From Lithodes maja (Eukaryota; Arthropoda; Malacostraca; Decapoda; Lithodidae): DNA of 64,000 nucleotides. Under the pieces are notes generated by a model that worked only from the letters and a program-made list of their open reading frames with translations, was not told the origin of the DNA and made no database searches. The stretch spans positions 1-64,000 of the forward strand of contig JBAKBP010001603.1 in NCBI GenBank assembly GCA_037953745.1, read 5' to 3'. The position numbers were made by a program, and so were the translations under genes. This document shows, piece by piece, positions 1 through 11,305 of the stretch (position 1 is its first letter; the number at the start of each line of letters is the position of its first letter).

Positions 1-147
1 CGCTGAGGATTTGCAAGTAGCGATCTTAAGTGAAGCGGCCCTGGATCCTCACCAGATCTCCAACACCATAAGCGGACATAATACCCCCACACATTGCATG
101 TGGTGTGGCCAGATCGTTTGAGTTCATAAATATGATCCCGGTTGTAT

Positions 148-433
148 CTGCAAGCATAACAATAGATTATCCCCTTAAATATTACCGGTATGAGGAAATT
201 AACAGTTTACTCCGGCTATCATTATCACTTTGTTCAGTTATGGAAGGCTATCAAGTAAACTAAGGGGTAAACACCATCTCGAACATTCTTCATCACTACC
301 ACGATTCCTTACTAAGCTGATAAATATTGTCTACTGGTAGGCAAACTATAATGGTGAAAATGATCATAAAAAGGTTTAAGGGGTTATCCAACGTCTATGC
401 GATTATTTATCGCAAATTGCCACAATTAAATAC
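148..433 (-). other. putative intron 3 of the Tc1-like relic (GT-AG)
   Basis: Donor ACAAG|GTATTT starts at 433 and acceptor ATGCTTGCAG ends at 148. The split codon AG|A encodes Arg and joins WRKDGT-R to YNRDHIYELK, the expected Tc1 continuation. The interior has no coding signal. Confidence 0.65.
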
Positions 434-602
434 CTTGTTCCATCTTTGCGCCAGATATGTAGTTTTCCATGTGTGGTGCTAGAAAAAGTCTTTTCATCGG
501 TGAAGATAACCCTTTTCCAAAAGAGAGGGTCTTCTTCACTAATGACTTTGTACTGGTGGGCAAACGTTAGCCTCGCCTCTCAGTGCTGATCAGTCAATGC
601 CT

Positions 603-709
603 CTGTTAAGTGAAAGTCATGACATCAATAAAGTTAAACACTGAATAAATAATGTTGGTTATATACAACATGTAGTTTTCGGTTTTCGTTCCGAAAAAAC
701 AAATCTTGC
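603..709 (-). other. putative intron 2 of the Tc1-like relic (GC-AG)
   Basis: Donor AAAG|GCAAGA (709 downwards) and acceptor CACTTAACAG (ending at 603) give a 107-bp GC-AG intron. Splicing joins AVK-E to ALTDQH, which matches the usual Tc1 order. A GT donor at 700 would create a stop, so the GC donor is preferred. Confidence 0.6.
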
Positions 710-895
710 CTTTAACAGCTGGGACGCGGTGTTTAATGTTTGCCCCTCTGAGGCGTTTCCGCACAGTCTCAGCTGAACATGAAAGCCCGAGGCTAGCACG
801 TATTTTCACGGCGTTGGTGAAAGGAGCTCGCTCCACCTCGGCCACAATTGCCTGATCATCCTCGGCAGTAGTCACCTTCGGAGGACGCCCTTTAG

Positions 896-1204
896 CTAAA
901 AATCAAAACAAATGTTATGTCATATACCATTAATTAAATCGAAAAAATATATACGTGTGTGTTAGTGAATAATTATAAAGTATACAAATTATCTAAATGA
1001 CACGGGAAAACAATATAGTGTTTATAATTATATATATATATAATTAAGTTTGTTTAACCAACATTCGAACCACGTTCAATCAGAACTAATTCATGTTAAT
1101 TTTAGTCCACGCCATGGCCGAGCGAAATAACGCATGAAAAGTCTTTCCGATTGACCGTGTCTCGATTGGTTGATGAACAAATTTATGTAAAGTAGGTTTC
1201 TTAC
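896..1204 (-). other. putative intron 1 of the Tc1-like relic (GT-AG)
   Basis: Minus-strand donor GTAAGA begins at 1204 and a TTTGATTTTTAG acceptor ends at 896. The flanking codons join in phase into D-L-P-K-G-R-P-P-K, the expected Tc1 linker between the two HTH subdomains. The 309-bp interior is AT-rich and has no coding signal. Exon-intron structure is inferred from the sequence. Confidence 0.65.
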
Positions 1205-1398
1205 GTAGGTCGGCCAAGTTTCCTGTATCCTCGTCACGCTCTATCCATTTATAGACGGTTTTTCTGGTGACCTGCTTCCATTTTTTACAACAGACATAAA
1301 CTCGTGAAGAACACCATTAGAGTATAACTGAACAACAATGGGTTTTTCGGTGATTCATTATTTCGTCCAGTAATTCAATACCTTAGACCAATTTGCAG

Positions 1399-1402
1399 TA
1401 TA

Positions 1403-1434
<32 letters not shown>

Positions 1435-1450
1435 CCGGGTATATATATAT
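1399..1450. repeat. (TA)n microsatellite
   Basis: Nearly pure TA dinucleotide run, interrupted by CCGGG at 1436-1440. It sits between the Tc1-like relic and the MITE; nothing else is visible in 1312-1500. Confidence 0.9.
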
Positions 1451-1500
1451 AGTTAAGTTACATTATGTATTTTTATATTATATTGATATATTAATTAATA

Positions 1501-2305
1501 TACGGAGTGCTTCGAAAAAGCGTTTCCATAAATATCAAAAGTTAGAGAATTATTCATAAACCTTCAGGGTGACTAAATACTGTTATGGAGATAGCAAAAC
1601 AAAGCTGGGGGCATATGGTGGAACAGCGCGTAGCCGCGGCGCTCACCTCCGTTTCATTGCCCTTTGGATCACATATAATCCAGTCTTGGGGATGAAAGTG
1701 AAATATCAATATTTACCTACTTATTAATTAACAAGTATTATTAGATTCCTCTTTCTACTCATTATTTATTATGAATGTTATAATGTTAAGTGTATATCGT
1801 AATATCTGTTATAGCCACTCCATATTCGTCTACTTTAGATACACAAAAATCTAATTCCTAAACGTGGACATAAGGAAGCCTGTGTGTTCAATAGGGTAAT
1901 GACCCAGCAATTGTACTCATCTTGCGAGCGCCATTACTTTATGAGTCAGTCCTCGAAGCATAATGAGGCTTTACTTGTGATTTTTATTTATTTATTTATT
2001 TATTATTATTATTTTTATTTTTATCAGCAGAACACCTGCAAACCAACTGCAACATTGATATCACCATACCCTACATTATTAGCCACATATTACTACGTGT
2101 AAAAATGGACCTGTATTCCACTGAAATATCGTATATAGGTAGACGTTTTGATTTTCGTTTTCACTCTCGCATTTCTTGTATATCTATCAATAACATTAAG
2201 TGTTTAATATCTCCGAAGTGATACACACGTCAAAGATTATAGAGCAATATATTCATATTTCCGTCTGACAACTAAGTCCAGGAACACGTTTTTAAACACC
2301 CCGTA
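1501..2305. mobile_element. mariner/Tc1-type non-autonomous element (MITE-like)
   Basis: The left end reads TACGGAGTGCTTCGAAAAAG and the right end, reverse-complemented, TACGGGGTGTTTAAAAACG: imperfect inverted repeats of the TACGGNGTGNTT type common in mariner-like elements. TA flanks both ends (1499-1500 and 2306-2307), the usual target duplication. The 805-bp interior contains a TTTA/TTA simple repeat at 1978-2023 and no transposase, so it is non-autonomous or eroded. Confidence 0.6.
1978..2023. repeat. (TTTA)n/(TTA)n simple repeat
   Basis: Tetranucleotide then trinucleotide T/A-rich run inside the MITE-like element. Confidence 0.85.
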
Positions 2306-2411
2306 TAAGGTGGGCGGGCTCTGAGATATGGCTACCAGGGCTGCCAACATGACAAACTATGTGTGGCTATAGCAGACGAAAAAACTGTATACTTTCATCC
2401 TTGACCAACTG
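2306..2411. other. short unexplained spacer
   Basis: Between the MITE end and the breakpoint at which Gypsy-A copy 1 stops matching its sister copies. No coding or repeat signal recognised. Confidence 0.4.
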
Positions 2412-2640
2412 TACATGCCTATTACGATATGTGTGCGACTCAACAAAATAGTTGACGGTAACCTGGTAACAGTTTGGTACAGCTAATATTTCAAATGGAC
2501 CTTTAAATCTGGGTTTGAGCTTGGATGGAACTGGTAAGTGTGCAACCATAACTAGATCACCAACACAGTGGGGGTTTGCTTTAGGTGTTTCGTCAGGTTC
2601 AAGGTCTTGGACGTACTGTATTTGTCTTAGGCGATTTTTT
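2412..2640 (-). pseudogene. pol: Gypsy-A copy 1 integrase C-terminal segment
   Basis: Encodes LKNRLRQIQYVQDL and the SH3-like end PRFKGPFEILAVPNCYQVTV. It matches copies 2 and 3 up to about 2412, where similarity stops. Confidence 0.75.
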
Positions 2641-4672
2641 AGTTTTTTTTTTTTTTTTTTTTTTCTATGTGATTGAGGGAGGCAAAAGGCATAACTGCCT
2701 ATAGCGAGTGCCTCCCCCATAGTTGAAAGAGTGACAGGGCCAAAATCAAGGGACGTTCGAGCCAAAATGCCTGGACACACGGAGTTTGAAGCAATTTAAG
2801 TCATAGGAAGAGGGAAAGACTGATTCTGGGAGAGAGTTCCAGAGCTCAGATGTTGAGTAGAAGAAAGTTTGAGAGTAACGTTTCACTCTTGGGTTGGAGA
2901 GTTGCACAGAGTAGGGGTGGGATTGAGTTGCAAGACGGGTACCACGTGCCCTACGTAAAGGAGGTGGTATGCACTGGGATAGCTCTGAAGAACACTGATT
3001 ATTATAGTAGCGAGAGAGATGCAACATTGCGGCGGAGAGAGAGAGATTGCAGAGAGTTGGTGAGTGGACGGGAGTTAATGATACGAAAGGCCTTCCTTTC
3101 AACTTTGTCTAGGAGAGCGGTGTGAGAGGAACCTCCCCACACATGTGAACAATACTCAATACAAGGGCGCACTATGCCCCTGTACAGAGCAAGAAGCTGT
3201 GCAGGGGGAAAGAACCCCCTAAGGCAGTTGAGCACACCCAGCTTCTGGGAGGCTGCCTTAGCAAGACTGGTAATATGGTCCTTCCAAATGAGAGCAGAAG
3301 AAAAAGAGACACCAAGAATATTGAGAGAAGATGAAGGGTTGATTTTTGTATTGTTGAAGAATAAGGGATAGTCCGCTGGGAGATCCTGACGGGTAGATAG
3401 ATGGAGAAATTGGGTTTTGGAAGCATTAAAGTTAACAAGGTTTTCTCTGCCCCAATTGGAAATAGTATTTAGATCAGAATTTAAGAGTTCTATGGCTTCA
3501 TTACATTTGTCGTTGAGGGATTGCTGGCTGGGGCGTTCTGAAAAACTAATGGAGTAGTGTAAGGTTGAGTCGTCTGCGTATGAATGGATGGGAATTAAGG
3601 TACAGTTAAGGAGATCAATTTTATAAAAATTAGAAAGAGAATAGGAGATAGGACAGAGCCCTGAGGAACACCGGAGTTTATAGGGTGAGGAAGTGAACAA
3701 TGGCCGTCCACAACCGCAGCTATGGAACGGCCGGAAAGGGAATTAGAGACAAAGGCACAGATGGAGGGATAGAAACCGAAGGAGGGTAGTTTAGAAATTA
3801 AAGATTTATGCCAGACTCTATCGAAGGCTTTCGATATGTCTAGTGCAATAGAAAAAGTCTCACCGAAGTCCCAAAAGGAGGATGACCAAGAGTTAGTAAG
3901 ATATTAAAGAAGATCACCAGTAGAGCGACCCTTAAGGAAGCCATACTGGCGATCTGAGAGCAGATTATGAGAAGAGAAATGCTTAAGAAATTTGGAAGCA
4001 AGAATAGTTTCAAAAACTTTAGAAAGACAAGAGATAAGAGCAATTGGACGATAGTTGGAGGGTTGAGAGCGGTCACCCTTCTTTGGGACAGGTTGAATGT
4101 GAGCAAACTTCCAGCATGAAGGGAAGACGTTAGAGGATAGACAGAGACGAAAGAGTTTGCCTAGGCAGGGAGTCAGCACGGAAGCACAGTTTTTGAGAAC
4201 AACAGGAGGAACACCGTCCGGGACCGTATGCCTTATTAGTGTTAAGCCCAGAGAGGGTAGAAAGTACATCTTTAGAAGAGATTAGGATATTAGGCATAAG
4301 TAAGAGAGAGGAGGGCGGAGAGGGAGGAATAGCACCGGAATCATCCAAGGTGGAGTTTCTAGCAAAAGTTTGAGCGAAGAGTTTAGCTTTGTCAGAGGAA
4401 GAAGTGATGGTTGTGCCATCAGAGTGGGAAAGGGGAGGGAAAGACGAGGAAGAGAAATTGTTGGAGAGGTTTTTGGCTAGATGCCAGAAAGCTTGGGAAG
4501 AGCTAGAGTTGGATAGTTCAGTGCATTTATTATTGATGAAAGAGTGTTTGGCAAGTCGAAGAACAGATTTGGCTTGATTCCGGGCAGAAACATATGAAGA
4601 ATGAGAGTCTTGAGTTTTAAGGCGTCGGTACCGTTTGAATGCTTCCTCCTTATTGCGGACAGCAGTAGAACA
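2641..4672 (-). mobile_element. Jockey-like LINE copy A, 5'-truncated
   Basis: The poly(A) tail appears as a T-run at 2643-2664 on the plus strand. Upstream on the minus strand are the 3' UTR hairpin (2675-2715) and reverse transcriptase matching LINE copy B almost base for base, including NYRPIALISCLSKVFETILA and SYADDSTLHYSI. Similarity to copy B ends at 4672, so the endonuclease is missing. Damage includes a 2-bp insertion near 3622, a stop near 3905 and a 1-bp insertion near 4222. It lies between the gypsy sequences GATTTTTTAG and GTGAACTAG, with at most a 2-bp target duplication. Confidence 0.85.
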
Positions 4673-6165
4673 GGTGAACTAGAGACTGGTCGAAATTGGA
4701 GGAGGGCTCATACAGGGCAGCTAGATGACGGAGGGGAAAGAGCAAAGGTGCTACTCCAAATACTCATTCATGAGGTGATATGCTGTCTTCTCGAGGGCAA
4801 GTGTTGATTCCCCATTGTACAATCTTGACTTGACTGGACCAATCTTTGGAGTCCATTTGTTGCAACCGTTGTTCTGATCTGATTGGCAATGGTTCTGTGA
4901 CTTCTCTCACATATGGAATTACCTTGAGGCCAATAAGGTGAGGAGTGGCTTATTTGAAATCCACAAATTAGAGACAGTTGAGACCATATATGGCTGGTGA
5001 ATTCAGGGGCATTATCAGAATGGATTGCTTCAGGGAGGCCAAAATAAGGGAAGACATGTTGAATGAGAGCTTCAGCTACTGCAATGGCTGAGTGTTCTTT
5101 TGCGGGACACGCAATGACATATTTGGAGTAGGTGTCCACAAAAGTAATAATGTATCTGAAACCATGACTATTGTCCATTGGCCCCATTACGTCTACTGCA
5201 AGCAATTGCCAAGGTTTGGAGGCAACTAACTTCCCAGAAGGACCAGCTGTGCGGGTTCGATCCTTACCTAACGCACATGCTTTGCATGACTCTGTGATGC
5301 GCTTGGCAGTGACATAAGATGATGGTGTCCAATATTGAAAGGTGGAGATGAGCTTCCTTTGGGCTATGTGGATGCCATTATCCATATGTATGGATTGCAT
5401 AGTGGATAATGCTGCTTGAGGAGTGATCACAATTTTACCTTCCAAGGTGAAGAGATTGTCACCACGCTTGGTTAATTGATTGAAAACTTTCCTAGGCATC
5501 CAGTCATGTTTTTCTTGTTGATATTGTTGTAAAATTTCTTGCTGGCTGTTGTCCAACGAGCCTTGATGACGGATTGCAAGAATGGTATGGGTTGGGTTGT
5601 CCTGTTGAGATGTAGAATTGGGAGATGACATGGCAAACGAGAGAGTGCATCAGCATTTGTATGCAATTTTCCCAGTCGATAAACGATATCCATATCGAAT
5701 TCTTCCAGTGATTCACTCCACCTGACAGTCATAGCGTTTTTTGTGTCTGATTTCCTCAACCATTGAAGGGCGTGGTGATCGGTGATGACGGTGACCTTGA
5801 CTCCCGCCTGGTAGGCTATAAAATGCTGTAACACCCAAATCATGCCGAGACATTCTCGCATAGACACTGGGTAATTTATTTCAGCCGGGTTGAGGGTGCG
5901 GCTACCACAGGCAATGATGTGCTCTTTGCCGTCTCTGGTCTGACCTAAAATGGCCCAAATTCCAATTTGTGACACATCTGTGTATAAGTGGAATGGTTTA
6001 GTGTAGTCCGGGAATGAGACCACTGGAGAGGCAACTAATTTGCTTTTTAGATCATTAAAAGCCTGTAGTCATAGATCAGTCCATAGGAAGGGTTCTTCTT
6101 TTTTGGTGAGGTCATGAAGGGGCTTGGCAATGGTGGCAAAGTTCTTCACAAAACGTTGGTAGTAT
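4673..6165 (-). pseudogene. pol: Gypsy-A copy 1 RNase H and integrase N-terminal/core region
   Basis: RNase H motifs: LYTDVSQIGIWAILGQT, ITDHHALQWLRKS and GKLHTNADALSRLP. The integrase then shows the zinc-finger end SCKACALGKDRTRT, AVDVMGPM (first catalytic D), HSDNAPEFTS (second D) and SPYWPQGNSICERSH (catalytic E). Frameshifts occur near 5640, 5480 and 4850. The coding region is cut at 4673 by the LINE and continues at 2640. Confidence 0.8.
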
Positions 6166-6169
6166 GAAG

Positions 6170-7967
6170 TGTGACGTTAACCACTCCGTTAGAACCGCAT
6201 GGCTTGTCCTACAGTGACTCGCTAGGATAGCCAGGGCAGTGGATGGGGCTACAGTTTATGTATTAGAGTGTGCTTTATTTCATATGAAAGCTCGTGTCAT
6301 GGGCAGTCCAGAAAGGCTCTTTGTTTACACCCATGTCAAGGCTTTATATATTTAATTGTAAAGTATATGTTTTATCATTAACTAGTAATGATGGGATCTG
6401 GGAGAGAGAGAGAGAGTAGAACAGAGTGAGAGGGAGCGCGCAGTGTTTTTGTCCCGCTCGATGACGTCACGGCTGGCTGCCTCGCGGGGGTTGGTGGAGA
6501 GAGGCCTTTGCCATGCTGCAAGCTCTCTTGTTAGTGGCTGGACGACTTGCAACCGCTTTTTTCCCATGCGGCTCGAGCTGGTGCGAGTATATATACAGTT
6601 CCTCGCCACTCTCTCCCTCAGATCTGGTTTCTAGAACGCATCCATCTTTTTCACTTGCTACCTGTCCCCTGCTCCGTACCTGAGAATCTTTTCCTCTGCC
6701 TACTTCTCTCTTTTTTCATATCTTTCACCACCTTGTTATTAATATTATACCCCCTCTGGTTAACTCTGCAAAATCAGCTTCATGCTGGCCAGTTGTATTG
6801 TGCGTTAAGGTCTGATATAACCCATGTATGTTAGTTGTTAAGATAAGTGGATCACGAAGCATTGGTTGGCATTCATATTGTTTAGTACTGCTCCTTTAAT
6901 TATTAGTGTTCTGCTGGATTAGATAATGCTAGACTAGGAGTCTGATATCATAAGGTATTGTTTCCTATGAGTGCTGGCTTTAGTTAAACGCTGCACGACA
7001 TACCTGAGAACTGGAGTTGATTGAGTAAATTCTAGTCTGTGTGCCATTGAGAATAGAGCATGCACGAATGAGGGCTTTTTGCCTATACCATTCTGCACTG
7101 TTCTAGTCTCGATTGTTTGTCTTTGAGGTACGCCAGGAGAACGCTTAGTACTTCGGTATTAAGGTTTCTCAAGAGAGCTACCCTTCATTATAACGTAATA
7201 TTTGACGCACAGACTTGAGATTTGCACTAGGCTATGCAGCATGACATGTGCACCAGTATCTCGTATCATTGACTCTAGCTAGACTTTATCAGTCACAGTA
7301 GACATTAAGTATATTAACCTAATTACTCTTTTTATGCATACCCATTTATGATTACACAAGCATTTCGCAGCCTAGTTTGATGTATTGAGACACAAACGAC
7401 TTAGGCTCTTTTTGTTGATAGGAATACTGCATTGTCGTGGCGATTATTATTATTGTTGTAGTGTTTAGGATATTCTTGGCTCCGACGGCATTATATATTC
7501 TGCCTTTTTGTGTGCATAGCCTGCACGAGCATTGTTCCGCTGCCTGCCTTTTTGGGTTCCATTTCCGATACGAGCATCTTTATAGCATCTAACATTTAAA
7601 GAAGATTCCTTGTTAGTGTTGAAGGACTTTAGTGCACTTTCTTTCATGCAGGAGTGCCTGACATTTATTGATTAAAGTAACGTAAGCTGTAACTTCTCTT
7701 ACCACGTTACTTTGCATACCATAACCAAGCACCTTCGGTTATAGGTAGTAATAGGCTGTTTTCAAATAACATTAAGCCTAGAGTAGACGCACATTTATTG
7801 AGAGTTTGATAGCCTATTATTGCATATAGAACTCTGTAGAGTATTTGTGTTCTTTGTTCACTGGGAATATACATCAGAGGTTGGATCTAGCGCTTTCCGT
7901 TGTAGCATTTATGCCATTACTAGTCCAATGAATAAGAGCCCTGATATATTTGAACCCAGTCGTAACA
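6170..7967 (+). mobile_element. solo LTR of the Gmr-b subfamily
   Basis: 1,798 bp, starting TGTGACGTTAACC and ending CAGTCGTAACA, flanked by a 4-bp duplication GAAG (6166-6169 and 7968-7971). The sister gypsy copies are uninterrupted here. It matches both LTRs of Gmr-b (45213-47011 and the split LTR from 51217), inverted. No internal region remains, as expected after LTR-LTR recombination. It separates RT from RNase H of Gypsy-A copy 1. Confidence 0.9.
6588..6595 (+). promoter_or_regulatory. candidate TATA box in Gmr-b type LTR
   Basis: TATATATA lies about 420 bp into the LTR, downstream of a GA-rich tract and GC-rich sequence, and is kept in the Gmr-b LTRs (about 46588 and 54722, minus). 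Promoter role is inferred from position in the U3 region. Confidence 0.4.
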
Positions 7968-7971
7968 GAAG

Positions 7972-9183
7972 CTAAGCCCAAAAAGGCACGTACACCTTTT
8001 ACGTTAGTGGGAGGGGTGATTTTACTGATTGCCTCAAGTTGCAAGGGTCGGGTGCAATTCCTTTTCTGAAACAATGTGCCTTAGGAAATTTACTTTATTT
8101 TTTGCTAGAGTGCATTTGGAGGGTTTAAGCTTGAGGCTGGCATCTTGTATTCTCTAAAAGACATGTTTTAGACGTTGCAGATGTTCTGCCCAAGTTCTGC
8201 CAAACACAATGATATCATCCAGATATGCAAGGCAAGTTTCCCAAGTTAAACCTTGTAGGACTGACTCCATTAATCTGGAGAATGTGGCTGGTCCATTGCA
8301 TAGTCCGAATGGTAATACTGTAAATTCGTACTCTTCTTTGGCTGGTGGAGAATGCAGTTTTCTGTTGATGCTCAGGCAAAATGGGTACCTGCCAGTATCC
8401 AGCTTGCAAGTCCAAAGTGGTGAACCATTTGGCACCAAGCAGCGAGTCGAGCGAGTCATCAATCCGGGGAAGGGGTGTGGCATCCTTGATGGTGACGTCA
8501 TTCACCTGTCGATAATCTATGCAGAATCTTGTGGATCCGTCCTTTCTACGGACTAGTACCACCGGAGAAGACCATAGGCTGGTAGAGGCTGTGACAACTG
8601 TGGCGAGCATATCTTGTACTTGTTTTTCTTCTTCCTGCCGTTGTATCGGGTTTTTCCTCCTAATTGGTTGCTTGATGGGGTGGCCCACGGTGTGAAAGGG
8701 GTGATGCAACATTTCAGTTTTGCCCATATCTCGGTTAGAGGTGGCAAAAATATCGTGATATTAAATTAGGAGATTTCTGAGATCAGTTTCTTGAGTGGTA
8801 GTGAGAGTGGGAGGTATGTCAGGAAGGGAAACTTGTAAGGAGGGGAAGAATCAGAGGGAACAGACAGTTCCTCGGAATACATTTCTAGCTCGCCAATGAA
8901 AAGACCTTTTGGCAAGGTGACAGGTTTGTCAGAAATATTAGCAATTTTGATACAGTTCAGTTGATGTGGTAGCAGGCAAGGAGCAGTTAGGCATACCCCA
9001 TTGCAAGGGCTTTGAAGGTGTGGGGTCACAAGGACATTTCCTTGAAGGGTAGGAACCAATGGTATCCATTTTTCGTGATGAGGGGGAACTGTAACTGAGG
9101 TGGAAACTATGGCTGGAGAGATAACGTGATTGTGGCAAGGAATATCATTTATTATATTTTGGGGTGCAGCAGTGATAGAGAGA
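7972..9183 (-). pseudogene. pol: Gypsy-A copy 1 spacer and reverse transcriptase
   Basis: After a poorly conserved linker (9183-8766), the RT palm and fingers are clear: WSSPVVLVRRKDGSTRFCID, TLDLQAGYWQVP, FGLCNGPATFSRLM and the catalytic box YLDDIIVF (in the 8215-8270 region). Several frameshifts break it, for example between 8340 and 8320. It runs to the solo LTR, which splits RT from RNase H. Confidence 0.8.
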
Positions 9184-9203
9184 GGTACTGGTAAAGTTGT
9201 GGA

Positions 9204-9310
9204 TTATAGCTGCTTTAAATTACCTAGAGAAGGTGGTGTATTTTGTTTTTGTTCAGGGTTGGACGGTGGATCATGAGACAGTGTCCTGTACCTGCAATTG
9301 ATTGAGGCAC
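9204..9310 (-). pseudogene. Gypsy-A copy 1 protease, C-terminal part
   Basis: Encodes SASINCRYRTLSHDPPSN and ends at a TAA that is present at the same place in copies 2 and 3. It continues the protease from the other side of the TTAA-target insertion. Confidence 0.65.
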
Positions 9311-10230
9311 TTAAAGGCGCGGTTACACGCCCGAGTTGCCCGAATCGGTGACAAAAGTTGTTCCGTGGAGCAACTTTTGCACCCCAAGCAACTTTTTCGG
9401 GACCCATTTGTCACCCGAATTGGGTGACGCATCGCCTGTTGCGGCAACTATAAATATGGGTTGCATGCAATAGTAGTAATGTGATAACTATATATATGAT
9501 GTGCAAGCATTAATATACTATAATAATACTCAATCCTTAAATCATTAATCGATTTTAGGAGTGTGGTTGGTTGTTGGAAGGAACATAATATATGTCATCA
9601 CAGTATAATATTCAATAGATTGGGATGAGAGAAAACGGTTTAATCAAGAAGTAGGCTACGGTATGAATGCGAAATTTCAAGTTTGTACAAATAGCCTACA
9701 ATAACTTTAAGCAAGAATGGGAAGAATATTCTCTCAAGGGATTAAATGTATCATATCGGTTATCATAATCAACTTACAATTATAATTTGCAACAGTAAAC
9801 GATTTGTTATAACTAAATATGAATAATAGCTTCGTTACTGCAATGGTTAGCCTAATACTTCCTTCAGTATTACAAATTATGTATTCTGTATGCTTTGTAA
9901 TCTTGATTAAATACCGTATTTATGCATTATAGGTTCGGTTAACCTAACAAGTGCGCATGGGGGTAATTGGAAACGTCCCCCTGTGCTGAGGTATTTGAGG
10001 TGTTTCCGTCACTAAAATATTCATTGTACCATTAATAGCATTAATACTTATCCATATGCACCTATTATGGGTTGATTATAAAGGTATTAACCTGAAACAA
10101 CAATAAAACGAGTGAAAACAGCGTTTGGATGGTCAAAATCGGAGATATAGCCGCGAGTTGTATAATGTATGGGTGAGGCAAGCTGCTTTCCCGCCAATTT
10201 CCCCCAAGGTCACTGAGACACAGTCGATCG

Positions 10231-10250
10231 ATACTCTCTCTCTCTCTCTT
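10231..10250. repeat. (TC)n run
   Basis: Short CT microsatellite inside the TTAA element. Confidence 0.8.
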
Positions 10251-10490
10251 GCACTCGCTTGCCATCAGTGATGACAACACCCTGCTTGCAACTCGCTAAT
10301 GTTAGCACGAAAATATACCTCAGAATAAGGGAATAACAGGGAAAATAGGTGATAACTGAAGGAGAGGAGGAAAGTGGGGAAGGAGGGGAGGTAGAGGACT
10401 GAGATTTTGCATGGCCCAGGGGCCAAAATTTTTTTTTTTTTTTTTTTTTTTTCGATGTCAAAAGTTGATTTTTTTTTCTCACTCACTCTT

Positions 10491-10545
10491 AAGAGTCTCC
10501 CCGCAGTCCGCCGGGGGAACTCTTAAGAGTCTCCCCACAGTTCCC
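10491..10545. repeat. two short GC-rich direct repeats
   Basis: CTCTTAAGAGTCTCCCCGCAG and CTCTTAAGAGTCTCCCCACAG occur in tandem. Each starts with the palindrome CTCTTAAGAG. They lie inside the TTAA element; function unknown. Confidence 0.6.
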
Positions 10546-10690
10546 GGGTTAATGCGACGTGCTAAATAGTAGGCTACTCTTTACAAAACTTAGTAGCCTA
10601 CATGTACAGTATACGGTAATAAGTGTTTGGCGTGAATTAGTAGGCTATGTCGTGGACATATATTCCATATGTAGCCTATAGCCTAAATAG

Positions 10691-10691
10691 G

Positions 10692-10734
<43 letters not shown>
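10691..10734. repeat. (TA)n microsatellite
   Basis: About 22 uninterrupted TA units next to the SINE tail. Confidence 0.9.
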
Positions 10735-10737
<3 letters not shown>

Positions 10738-10742
10738 CCATA

Positions 10743-11305
10743 TTTTTTTTTTTTTGTTTTTTTTTTTTTTTTGCTATATTCCAACTTACTTCCTCTCGGG
10801 CATAGGCTGAGAGCCTTAACATTCACCGCTTTACAATGAACAGTGAAGCCCGTGAGGTCTTGTTCCAGTCTAGGGAGTGAGACATGTGAAGCACGTAGAG
10901 TACAACGAGCACCTGCCATCTTGCCTTCACATGAGGCACGGTGCTCACTCATGGCCCGAAACGACCCCATCTCTGAAGCCATCTCGTTCCCGTGCTTCAC
11001 TGTCTCACCCTCTACACTCGGACTCTCACACTTTACACACACACAACGCCACCTGTTGAGCAGATAACTCACCAGGCATTGCACCCCTATAGCATATTTT
11101 GAATATGGGAATATTCATACAGTGCTATTTAATCAGGGAACAATGAGGGTATTTTATTGACGTTTCGGTGGGCTTTTGTGGTAATGCACTGATACTAGGT
11201 ACAGCACAAATTCCATCCCAATAATATCTTCCCATTGATACATCGGGATTTGAACCCGGGACCTTTGGATTACCAGGCCAGTGGCAAGACCACTCCACCA
11301 CACCT
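10743..11305 (-). mobile_element. SINE-1 copy 1, tRNA-headed, about 560 bp
   Basis: The plus-strand T-run at 10743-10772 is the minus-strand poly(A) tail. The minus-strand 5' end (11305-11238) is tRNA-like: A-box-like TGGTGGAGTGGTCTTGCC and B box GGGTTCAAATCCC. The body is shared with 28891-29339 and 55135-55633. Three copies with a common body and tail, in unrelated hosts, identify a SINE family. The plus-strand reading frames here are fortuitous. Confidence 0.8.

Larger units (their letters stand above)
1..1311 (-). pseudogene. Tc1/mariner-like transposase relic split into four exons (cut by left edge)
   Basis: Reading the minus strand, four coding blocks of a Tc1-type transposase lie at about 1311-1205, 895-710, 602-434 and 147-1. 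The first holds the end of the paired-like HTH (TVYKWIERDEDTG) and the second the GRPPK linker and second HTH. The third holds FWKRVIFTDEKTF, whose D is the first catalytic Asp of the DDE triad, and the fourth the NVWG region. The intervening stretches behave as introns: removing them restores a continuous Tc1-like protein with matching phases. Damage: in-frame TGA at 580-582, TAA at 26-28, and a probable +1 shift near 75-82. The second Asp and the Glu lie beyond the left edge. It may be a decayed domesticated gene or an intron-bearing transposon; no TIR was found. Confidence 0.75.

Noticed and set aside
2850..3371. plus-strand frames within the LINE copies (also 14936-15450, 16234-17684)
   Set aside because: Antisense shadows of the LINE reverse transcriptase and endonuclease.
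7465..7647. 60-codon frame found three times (7465-7647 minus, 45534-45716 and 51538-51720 plus)
   Set aside because: It is antisense to the Gmr-b type LTR and identical only because the LTRs are nearly identical. No start context or homology suggests a protein.
10843..11067. plus-strand frame (74 codons) also seen at 28985-29200
   Set aside because: Repeated only because the SINE-1 body is repeated; opposite strand to the SINE and shifted by indels between copies.
11238..11305. functional tRNA gene
   Set aside because: Promoter boxes present, but the acceptor ends do not pair and the segment heads a dispersed SINE body.
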